Below are positions 15,381 through 22,461 of a stretch of DNA of 42,929 nt, one piece after another (the first letter of the stretch is position 1; each line of letters starts with the position of its first letter). The position numbers and the translations under genes were made by a program. A model generated the notes under the pieces. It did no database searches, was not told the DNA's origin, and saw only the letters and a list, made by a program, of their open reading frames with translations. The stretch is from JAVXTH01 sp036641395 (GTDB lineage Bacteria > Bacillota_I > Bacilli_A > Erysipelotrichales > Erysipelotrichaceae). The stretch covers positions 1-42,929 of the forward strand of contig JAVWEY010000008.1 in assembly GCA_036641395.1 (NCBI GenBank). Reading direction: 5' to 3'.

Positions 15381-17129
15381 TTAATCCTCCTTAATAATAA
15401 TATTTTCGTTTCCAAAAAGGTCTAGAATTACTTCTTCATCACTTAATTCTCTTTCTTTCCCTATTTTTGCTTCTTTAAATTCTTTGAATTCGATTGGTAA
15501 TGGTAAATCATTCTTTTCTCTACGAATTTTAAAGTCGTTTATTACCCTCACTTGTTGATCTCTTGTAATTGCGTATATTTTCTTTTCTTGTCCTAGTATT
15601 TCTTTCATAAATTCTAGATATTCATTGTTACTATCCTTTTCATTAATTTCATTTGCTGATGCTTGATTATCAACGCTAATCACAATATATTGTTCACCGC
15701 TCGCCATAATTCTAGCATTATTTAGTATCATTGCATCTTTGGCCCATTTAATTTCAGAAAGATAATTTTCAATCTTACTCCAATTATCTTCGTCTCTCAC
15801 TCGCATGTCACGGTTTGCTCCGACCACCAACTGTAATATCAATTCATCTTCCAATGGTTTTGAAGCTTTATTTGTAGGTTCTTCAACTATTTCTTCAAAT
15901 AATGGTAATTCTTCTACTTCAGATGTTTCATTAAACTCATTTTTATCCTCTTTTACTTCTATTTGATTTGGTATTGTTTCACGTGAAACAATTTCAGCAT
16001 TATGCTTTACAACCGGTTTTTCCTTCTTCTCTACTAAATGATTTGTATTTATCTCTTCAACACTCATCATTTTTAATAAACAAACTTCAAAATATGAACT
16101 GACACTTGCTGCATTACGATATTTATCGTATGTATCCATCAAAATATCAATCATATCAAGCCGATCTTTTGTTGTTTTGTTTACTTTTACTTCACGAACT
16201 TCATCGATTGTAAGTATTTTTAATAATGAATCATTCTTCGTATAGTCATAAATGATACTTTCTTTAAGAATTTCGATTAAATCAATCGTTAAACGCTTAA
16301 TATCTATTCCTTTTTCAACCATTGTGTTTATTTGAGCCATTAATTGTGATCCTTCTTTATGATAAACAGAGAATAATAGTTGAAGTTTTTCTTTTACAGT
16401 TGTAATACCATAGATTTCATTAATATGCTTTGTTTGTATATTATCTTGTGCATAAGCAATACATTGATCCAATATACTTAATGCATCACGCATTCCGCCG
16501 TCTGCAAGTTGGGAAATGATTCTTAAAACTTCAGGTTCGCATGTAATTTTTTCCATAGCCAGTACTTCATTCATTCTTCCAACAATTTCGCTTTTTGACA
16601 CTTTCGTAAAGTCAAAGCGTTGGCATCTAGAAATAATAGTTGGCAATACTTTATGTGGCTCAGTTGTTGCTAATATAAAAATTACATGAGCTGGTGGTTC
16701 CTCAATTGTCTTTAACAGAGCATTAAAAGCTCCCGTTGACATCATGTGAACCTCATCAATAATATATACCTTATATTTCCCTTTAATTGGTGCATATTTA
16801 ACCTTTTCAATCAAATCACGGACTTCTTCTACCCCATTATTACTAGCAGCATCAATTTCCACAATATCAGGATGTGTTCCTTCCCCAATACTGATACAAT
16901 TTTCACATTTTAAACATGGTCGGTTATGATCTGCTTCACAATTAACTGCTTTTGCGAATATTTTAGCGATTGAAGTTTTACCGGTACCTCTTGGTCCACA
17001 AAACAAATAAGCATGCGCAATTTTATTTTGGTTTGCCGCATTTTGTAGAGTTTGTACAATATGAGTTTGTCCTGCAACTTCATCAAAACCATTCGGACGA
17101 TATGTTCGATACAGTGCTTTATATGCCAT
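15381..17129 (-). CDS. dnaX: DNA polymerase III subunits gamma/tau
   Basis: DnaX is the ATPase of the clamp loader that places the DnaN clamp on DNA. The 582 residues show Walker A GPRGTGKTS (about 45-53), a four-Cys zinc module (CLKCENC), IIDEVHMMS for Walker B and the arginine finger region TTEPHKVLPTIISRCQRFD. The poorly conserved linker after domain III (about 380-385) contains VSRET, encoded by a perfect parS site. The C-terminal third is acidic and divergent. No slippery A-run of the E. coli type is evident at the expected place, so one product is likely. It is first in the operon with ebfC and recR. Confidence 0.97.
   Translation of the reverse strand: MAYKALYRTYRPNGFDEVAGQTHIVQTLQNAANQNKIAHAYLFCGPRGTGKTSIAKIFAKAVNCEADHNRPCLKCENCISIGEGTHPDIVEIDAASNNGVEEVRDLIEKVKYAPIKGKYKVYIIDEVHMMSTGAFNALLKTIEEPPAHVIFILATTEPHKVLPTIISRCQRFDFTKVSKSEIVGRMNEVLAMEKITCEPEVLRIISQLADGGMRDALSILDQCIAYAQDNIQTKHINEIYGITTVKEKLQLLFSVYHKEGSQLMAQINTMVEKGIDIKRLTIDLIEILKESIIYDYTKNDSLLKILTIDEVREVKVNKTTKDRLDMIDILMDTYDKYRNAASVSSYFEVCLLKMMSVEEINTNHLVEKKEKPVVKHNAEIVSRETIPNQIEVKEDKNEFNETSEVEELPLFEEIVEEPTNKASKPLEDELILQLVVGANRDMRVRDEDNWSKIENYLSEIKWAKDAMILNNARIMASGEQYIVISVDNQASANEINEKDSNNEYLEFMKEILGQEKKIYAITRDQQVRVINDFKIRREKNDLPLPIEFKEFKEAKIGKERELSDEEVILDLFGNENIIIKED
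15975..15990. other. parS centromere site 1 (inside dnaX)
   Basis: TGTTTCACGTGAAACA is a perfect 16-bp match to the ParB/Spo0J binding consensus, and its flanks extend the palindrome to 20 bp (15973-15992). It is read in dnaX as Val-Ser-Arg-Glu-Thr in the variable linker. Confidence 0.93.
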
Positions 17130-17154
17130 ACGCCACCTGCTTTCTTACTTTACT

Positions 17155-17163
17155 ATTATAACA
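17155..17163 (-). promoter_or_regulatory. Probable dnaX operon promoter (extended -10)
   Basis: TGTTATAAT on the minus strand, about 26 bases before the dnaX start. The -35 at 17-bp spacing (TAGAGT) is weak. Confidence 0.5.
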
Positions 17164-17189
17164 AAAATAGAGGGATAACTCTATGGTAA

Positions 17190-17225
17190 AATAAAAAGTA
17201 AGCCATTCTTTAAGCAATGACTTAC
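17190..17225 (-). terminator. Terminator after tadA
   Basis: On the minus strand GTAAGTCATT and AATGGCTTAC pair with G-U wobbles, followed by TTTTTATTTT. The tadA stop codon lies inside the stem. It separates tadA from the dnaX promoter. Confidence 0.7.
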
Positions 17226-17692
17226 ACTTGTTTATTTTTCTTTTGTATTTCTCTTTTATTTTTAAAGAATGATTTCAATAATTCACTACATTCATCTTCT
17301 AATACACCTGATATGGTTGTTGGATAATGATTAAATCCACTTTGTTCATACATTGAGATACAACTATCAATACAACCACCTTTTGGGTCTTTAGCACCAT
17401 ACACAACGCAATCAATCCGTGATAACATAATCGCGCCTGAGCACATAGCACAAGGCTCTAACGTAACATATAAAGTACATCCTTCTAAGCGCCATGTTTT
17501 TAACTTGCGACAAGCCTTTTCAATTGCAATTACTTCTGCATGAGCTGTAGATAGTTGCTTTTTTTCTCTTAAATTATATGCTCTCGCAATAACAATTCCA
17601 TCTTTAACTATAATCGCACCAATTGGCACTTCATCAATTCGTTCCGCTTTCTTTGCTTGTTTAATTGCTTCTCTCATATATTTTTCGTGCAT
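17222..17692 (-). CDS. tadA: tRNA-specific adenosine deaminase TadA
   Basis: TadA converts A34 to inosine in tRNA-Arg(ACG). The 156 residues have the zinc and catalytic motifs HAE (STAHAEVIAIEKAC) and PCxxC (LEPCAMCSGAIMLSR). The start has GCGAGG before the ATG and lies 17 bases after the 3' end of the SRP RNA gene, so the two are probably co-transcribed. Length and end are normal. Confidence 0.95.
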   Translation of the reverse strand: MHEKYMREAIKQAKKAERIDEVPIGAIIVKDGIVIARAYNLREKKQLSTAHAEVIAIEKACRKLKTWRLEGCTLYVTLEPCAMCSGAIMLSRIDCVVYGAKDPKGGCIDSCISMYEQSGFNHYPTTISGVLEDECSELLKSFFKNKREIQKKNKQV

Positions 17693-17708
17693 AATTACCT
17701 CGCAAAAT

Positions 17709-17795
17709 AAAAGCTACCACACATGATAGAGCTCCCTTAAGGCTGCTTCGTTCCCGACCTGACCTGATTCAGTAGATACCATTGTAGTAGCTTTT
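17709..17795 (-). ncRNA. ffs: Signal recognition particle RNA, small (4.5S) type
   Basis: On the minus strand the sequence contains GTCAGGTCGGGAACGAAGCAGCC, the conserved SRP domain IV with a GGAA tetraloop. The tetraloop is closed here by G-C rather than the commoner C-G pair. The ends AAAAGCTACTACA and TGTGGTAGCTTTT pair to close a hairpin of about 87 bases. There is no Alu domain, unlike the longer B. subtilis RNA. A good promoter precedes it. The neighbourhood of tadA and dnaX is the same as for scr in B. subtilis, but here the RNA lies upstream of tadA. Confidence 0.93.
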
Positions 17796-17797
17796 AT

Positions 17798-17826
17798 ATT
17801 ATATCGTATCCACTATTAGATTGCAA
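17798..17826 (-). promoter_or_regulatory. ffs promoter
   Basis: On the minus strand TTGCAA, a 17-base spacer and TATAAT; transcription would begin at about 17791, close to the 5' end of the SRP RNA hairpin. Confidence 0.75.
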
Positions 17827-17833
17827 TTGATTT

Positions 17834-18265
17834 TTATTTTGAATTGCATTCTTTATTACGCATTCGATTCGTACGTTTCGTTAACTCTTCTAAAAATTCA
17901 TTTTCGTTCTGTACTCTAAATATTACACTGCGCATTGAGTAATCTAACATATAATCAAGAACAATTCCGTGCTTCCCAGCTGCTTGTGGATCTGTTTTTG
18001 CATCCATTATTAAAACATAAGGAATTCTTCCAATTTCATTTGCATTTAAATCATAAGGTATTAATAAACTCTTATCCTCCATAACAATTGAATTTTTCAC
18101 ATTAGTTTTATAAAAGACCCAAATAACAGCTACAAACAATAATAAAGCACTTATTAAAGATAAATAATTATTCTTTGTTGTAGGTGGAACGGATGGAACA
18201 ATTAGAAAAAATTCAACTAATAATGGTGATAATAGAATATAGTTGTAAGTCGTTTTAAATTTCAT
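17834..18265 (-). CDS. Hypothetical membrane protein, two helices
   Basis: A 143-residue protein I cannot assign. Two hydrophobic segments lie at about residues 9-26 and 34-52, followed by a soluble domain of about 85 residues that contains RVQNENEFLEELTKRTNR near the C-terminus. The layout resembles small bacterial PH-domain-like membrane proteins (two helices, then a beta-rich domain ending in a helix). This is a structural impression only. It has its own extended -10 promoter and lies between the serS terminator and ffs. Confidence 0.7.
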   Translation of the reverse strand: MKFKTTYNYILLSPLLVEFFLIVPSVPPTTKNNYLSLISALLLFVAVIWVFYKTNVKNSIVMEDKSLLIPYDLNANEIGRIPYVLIMDAKTDPQAAGKHGIVLDYMLDYSMRSVIFRVQNENEFLEELTKRTNRMRNKECNSK

Positions 18266-18291
18266 ATCATCTCTACCTTTCTTTCCTTTTT

Positions 18292-18300
18292 ATTATATCA
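18292..18300 (-). promoter_or_regulatory. Probable promoter of the small membrane protein gene
   Basis: TGATATAAT on the minus strand is an extended -10 about 27 bases before the start, followed by an AAAGGAAAG ribosome binding region. Confidence 0.5.
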
Positions 18301-18332
18301 CGATTCTTTGTAATAACATAATAACCAAGATA

Positions 18333-18360
18333 AAAAATGTACTCAATTGAATACATTTTT
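18333..18360 (-). terminator. serS terminator
   Basis: AAAAATGTATTC-AATT-GAGTACATTTTT on the minus strand. It lies downstream of the parS site, so parS is within the serS transcript. Confidence 0.75.
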
Positions 18361-18368
18361 ATTAGGGT

Positions 18369-18384
18369 TGTTTCACGTGAAACA
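18369..18384. other. parS centromere site 2 (abutting the serS stop)
   Basis: A second perfect TGTTTCACGTGAAACA, ending one base before the serS stop codon and placed before its terminator. Identical to the site in dnaX. Confidence 0.93.
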
Positions 18385-19671
18385 TTATTTATTAGGAATC
18401 ATTAACTTTTTACCACCCATATAAGGCTGTAGTGGCTTAGGTATAGTTACAGATCCATCTTTGTTTAAATTATTCTCTAAGAAAGCAATTAACATTCTAG
18501 GAGGTGCAACAACAGTATTATTTAAAGTATGAGCAAAATATTTACCATTATCGCCATTAACTCTTATTTTCAGTCTACGTGCTTGCGCATCTGTTAAATT
18601 TGAACAACTGCCAACTTCAAAATATTTCTTTTGACGAGGACTCCATGCTTCTACATCAACTGATTTACATTTTAAATCAGCGAGATCTCCCGAACAACAT
18701 TCAAGAGTACGTACTGGTACATCTAGAGAACGAAATAAATCAACTGTATTCATGTATAACTTAGTAAACCAAGTGCTGCTATCTTCAGGCTTACAAACAA
18801 CAATCATTTCTTGCTTTTCAAACTGATGGATTCGATAAACTCCACGTTCTTCAATACCATGAGCACCTTTTTCTTTACGGAAACAAGGTGAATAGCTTGT
18901 ATACGTATAAGGAAGTTTATCTTCATCTAGGATTGTATCAATAAATTTTCCTATCATTGAATGTTCACTTGTACCAATTAAGTATAAATCTTCACCTTCA
19001 ATTTTATACATCATATTTTCCATCTCAGAAAAACTCATTACTCCGGTAACGACATTACTGCGAATCATATAGGGTGGAATAACGTAAGTGAAACCACGAT
19101 CAATCATAAAATCACGAGCATAAGATATTACAGCTGAATGAAGTCTAGCAATATCACCCATTAAATAATAGAAACCATTACCCGCAACTTTTCTTGCACT
19201 ATCTAAATCAATACCATCAAATGATTCCATAATTTCACTATGATATGGAATTTCAAATTCTGGTACAAACGGTTCACCAAATTTTTCTAATTCTACATTT
19301 TCACTATCATCTTTTCCAATTGGAACACTACTGTCAATGATATTAGGAATTACCATCATAATTTTTTGTATTTTTTCACTCAATTCCGTTTCCTTTAATT
19401 CTAGTTCTGCTAATTCCGCAGCCATATCAGAAACAGCTTGTTTTTTTTCAGCAGCCTCATCTTTCAATCCCTGTTTCATTAACCCACCGATTTCTTTTGA
19501 AATAGCATTACGGTTTGCACGTAAATCATCAGCTCTTTGTTTTGCTTGGCGATTTTCAGCATCGAGAGCTACTACTTCATCAACCAATACAAGCTTTGAA
19601 TCCTGGAATTTCTTTTTAATATTTTCTTTTACAATATCAACATTTTCTCTTACATATTTCATATCTAACAT
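18385..19671 (-). CDS. serS: Seryl-tRNA synthetase
   Basis: SerRS is a class II enzyme that charges tRNA-Ser. The 428-residue product has the N-terminal coiled-coil arm (about residues 30-100, with RQAKQRADDLRANRNAISKE) and the class II motifs: motif 2 region SPCFRKEKGAHG and motif 3 LNNTVVAPPRMLIAFLEN. Expression is controlled by the T-box leader upstream. RBS AAGGAGG precedes the ATG. Identification is secure. Confidence 0.97.
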   Translation of the reverse strand: MLDMKYVRENVDIVKENIKKKFQDSKLVLVDEVVALDAENRQAKQRADDLRANRNAISKEIGGLMKQGLKDEAAEKKQAVSDMAAELAELELKETELSEKIQKIMMVIPNIIDSSVPIGKDDSENVELEKFGEPFVPEFEIPYHSEIMESFDGIDLDSARKVAGNGFYYLMGDIARLHSAVISYARDFMIDRGFTYVIPPYMIRSNVVTGVMSFSEMENMMYKIEGEDLYLIGTSEHSMIGKFIDTILDEDKLPYTYTSYSPCFRKEKGAHGIEERGVYRIHQFEKQEMIVVCKPEDSSTWFTKLYMNTVDLFRSLDVPVRTLECCSGDLADLKCKSVDVEAWSPRQKKYFEVGSCSNLTDAQARRLKIRVNGDNGKYFAHTLNNTVVAPPRMLIAFLENNLNKDGSVTIPKPLQPYMGGKKLMIPNK

Positions 19672-19691
19672 ATAATTTCCTCCTTATAAAT

Positions 19692-19926
19692 AAAAAAAGA
19701 GGTATTGTCTACAAAGGGACGATACCTCGTGTTGCCACCCTCATTACATAAGTATTGCATTTCTTATGTATCTTGATAGTTATAACGGGACCACCGAAAC
19801 AGCATACTTAATTTCCTCTGTTCACTCAAGGGATGATTTCTTATGTTAACTATCATAACTCGCACCTTACGTTATGTCTCTGAAATAGTTAATTCATATT
19901 ACTTAGCCCTATCAACGATTTATTTG
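19692..19926 (-). promoter_or_regulatory. T-box riboswitch controlling serS
   Basis: The minus-strand leader carries the T-box AGGGTGGCAACACG, the upstream CCCGTTATAAC element, and a Stem I with AGAGA and the apical AAGGTGCGAG loop closed by CATAAC/GTTATG. The final terminator GAGGTATCGTC...AATACCTC is followed by seven T. Uncharged tRNA-Ser should pair with the T-box bulge and prevent termination. A candidate specifier is TCA within GAAATCATCC (19836-19834), but I could not fix the specifier loop. Confidence 0.93.
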
Positions 19927-19931
19927 ATAGT

Positions 19932-19960
19932 GTTATATCATGCTTCTGTTTTGTTGTCAA
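19932..19960 (-). promoter_or_regulatory. serS promoter overlapping the end of gyrA
   Basis: On the minus strand TTGACA (19960-19955), a 17-base spacer and TATAAC (19937-19932). The -35 and spacer are the last codons and stop codon of gyrA. Confidence 0.8.
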
Positions 19961-22445
19961 TATTTACTACTTCTTCAATATTTTCATTTTCAATAACTGA
20001 TTCGTTTATTTTCTCAGCCTCGTCTTCTTTATCAACGATTGCAACTTTAGCAACTAATTGTCCTTCAGTTACATTAATTAATTTAACACCTTGTGTGTTA
20101 CGTCCATAAATACCAACATTTTCAAGTGAAATACGAATAATAATACCTTCGTTTGTAACAATCATTGCATCTTCATCCCCGTTAACAGCACGAACATTTA
20201 CTAACTGTCCTGTTTTTTCAGTAATGTTGATTGTCTTAACTCCTTTAGCTCCACGTGTTGTTAAACGATACTCATCAATTGCCGTACGTTTACCATAACC
20301 ATTTTCACTAACGGATAATAAATACATACCTTCACGGTTTGTAGCAACGCCTACAACATAAGAACCATCTACATTGAAACCTTTTACTCCACTCGCTGTA
20401 CGTCCCATTGGTCTAACCCCATCTTCAAAGAAGTGGACAGCCTTACCATTCGCACCAGCAATAATAATTTCATCATTACCATTAGTTTCCTTAACACCTA
20501 CAAGTTCATCATCTTCACGTAATGTGATAGCAATCTTACCGTTCTGACGAATCGATGTGAATTCACTCATTGAAACTCGTTTTACAATACCTTGTTTTGT
20601 GACAAAGAATAAATATTCACTTTCACAATCCTTCTTCATTGCGATTAAAGCACGAACCTTTTCATCTTTATCAAGTGACAATAAATTAACAACCGGTAAT
20701 CCTTTTGCTGTACGAGAGGCATTTGGTACCTGATAACCTTTAATACGATATACTTTACCAAAATTCGTAAATAGCATTAAATGATCATGAGTTGACATTG
20801 TAATTAATAACTCAATGATATCATCTTCGTTAAGAGCCATACCTTTAATTCCTCTACCACCACGATTTTGAGTATGGTAAGTATCGGTAGGCATTCGTTT
20901 AATATATCCATTAGTTGTCATTGTGATAACGATATCCTCAACTGGAATTAAATCTTCATCTTGCATATCAATATCTGACTCACTAATCTCTGTACGACGA
21001 GGATCATTGAATCGCTCTTTCACATCTGTTAATTCTGTTTTAATGATTTCTAGTACACGAGAATGATTTGCTAAAATATCTCTTAAATCAGTTATTCTTG
21101 CGATTAGTTCATTATATTCTAATTCAATTTTAGAACGCTCTAAACCAGTTAAACGGCGAAAACGCATATCTAAAATTGCACGAGCCTGTATTTCACTTAG
21201 AGCAAAACATTCCATTAATTGTGTCATAGCTTCGCTATCATCTTGAGCAGCACGAATTAATTTAATAATTTCATCAATATGATCCAATGCAATTCTTAAT
21301 CCCTCTAAAATATGAGCACGATCTTCTGCTTTCTTTAACTCAAATCGAGTACGACGTGTTGTCACTTCAATTTGATGGTCAATATAACATTGTAAACATT
21401 CCTTCACACCTAATTGCTTAGGTTCTCCATTAACTAAAGCTAATAGATTAACACCAAAAGAAGTCTGTAAAGAAGTCATACGATAAAGTTGATTTAAAAT
21501 CACATCTGGTTGAACATCTTTTCTAAGTTCAATAACAATTCGAATTCCTTCACGATTTGATTCATCACGAAGATCTGTAATACCTTCAATAATTTTTTCT
21601 CTTACTAAATTAGCAATTTTTTCTACTAACGTTGCTTTATTTACTTGATAAGGAACTTCATAGACAACAATTCTAGATTTGCCATTTGGCATCTCTTCAA
21701 TATTTACTTTAGATCGTAAAGCAATGGAACCACGTCCTGTTTCAAATGCTTGTTTAATACCAGCACGTCCAAGAATAATACCACCGGTAGGAAAATCAGG
21801 TCCCTGAATATAATTCTCCATTAATTCCATTGTAGTGATATCTGCATTTTCCATAATTGCTAGTGTAGCATCAATTGTTTCACCTAAGTTATGAGGCGGA
21901 ATATTAGTAGCCATACCAACTGCAATACCAACTGATCCATTAACTAATAAATTGGGAAAACGAGCTGGTAATACAGCTGGCTCTGTTTCTTCTCCATCAT
22001 AGTTATCAATAAAATCAACAGTATCTTTTTGAATATCCTTTAACATTTCCATTGCAATTTTAGACATTCTAGCTTCTGTATAACGCATTGCAGCAGCTCC
22101 ATCACCATCCATTGAACCAAAGTTACCATGACCTTGAATCAACATATAACGATAAGAAAACTCTTGAGCCATACGTACCATTGTTTCATAAACAGCAGTA
22201 TCACCATGTGGATGATACTTACCAATTACTTCTCCGACAATACGTGCCGATTTTTTATAAGGCTTAGTCGCAACAATTCCAAGTTCATTCATTGCATGTA
22301 AAATTCGACGATGAACTGGTTTTAAACCATCACGTACATCAGGTAAGGCACGTGCAACAATAACTGACATTGAATAATCTAGAAATGATTTTCGCATTTC
22401 TTTTGAAATATCTACTTCTAAAACTCTTTCAGTAATACTATCCAT
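19938..22445 (-). CDS. gyrA: DNA gyrase subunit A
   Basis: GyrA cleaves and rejoins DNA in the gyrase tetramer that introduces negative supercoils. The 835 residues contain the N-terminal DYSMSVIVARALPDVRDG, the quinolone-determining region YHPHGDTAVYE (Thr83, Glu87) and the catalytic Tyr in AAMRYTEAR. A C-terminal beta-pinwheel has repeated GVKG and GRTASGVKG blades (the GyrA-box type), followed by an acidic tail of about 30 residues. It lies 16 bases after gyrB in the rlbA-recF-gyrB-gyrA operon. Its last codons contain the serS promoter. Confidence 0.97.
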   Translation of the reverse strand: MDSITERVLEVDISKEMRKSFLDYSMSVIVARALPDVRDGLKPVHRRILHAMNELGIVATKPYKKSARIVGEVIGKYHPHGDTAVYETMVRMAQEFSYRYMLIQGHGNFGSMDGDGAAAMRYTEARMSKIAMEMLKDIQKDTVDFIDNYDGEETEPAVLPARFPNLLVNGSVGIAVGMATNIPPHNLGETIDATLAIMENADITTMELMENYIQGPDFPTGGIILGRAGIKQAFETGRGSIALRSKVNIEEMPNGKSRIVVYEVPYQVNKATLVEKIANLVREKIIEGITDLRDESNREGIRIVIELRKDVQPDVILNQLYRMTSLQTSFGVNLLALVNGEPKQLGVKECLQCYIDHQIEVTTRRTRFELKKAEDRAHILEGLRIALDHIDEIIKLIRAAQDDSEAMTQLMECFALSEIQARAILDMRFRRLTGLERSKIELEYNELIARITDLRDILANHSRVLEIIKTELTDVKERFNDPRRTEISESDIDMQDEDLIPVEDIVITMTTNGYIKRMPTDTYHTQNRGGRGIKGMALNEDDIIELLITMSTHDHLMLFTNFGKVYRIKGYQVPNASRTAKGLPVVNLLSLDKDEKVRALIAMKKDCESEYLFFVTKQGIVKRVSMSEFTSIRQNGKIAITLREDDELVGVKETNGNDEIIIAGANGKAVHFFEDGVRPMGRTASGVKGFNVDGSYVVGVATNREGMYLLSVSENGYGKRTAIDEYRLTTRGAKGVKTINITEKTGQLVNVRAVNGDEDAMIVTNEGIIIRISLENVGIYGRNTQGVKLINVTEGQLVAKVAIVDKEDEAEKINESVIENENIEEVVNIDNKTEA

Positions 22446-22461
22446 ACGTTCATCACCTCCA

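Noticed and set aside
20250..20265. CCACGTGTTG within gyrA as a parS site
   Set aside because: One half only; several mismatches to the 16-bp consensus.
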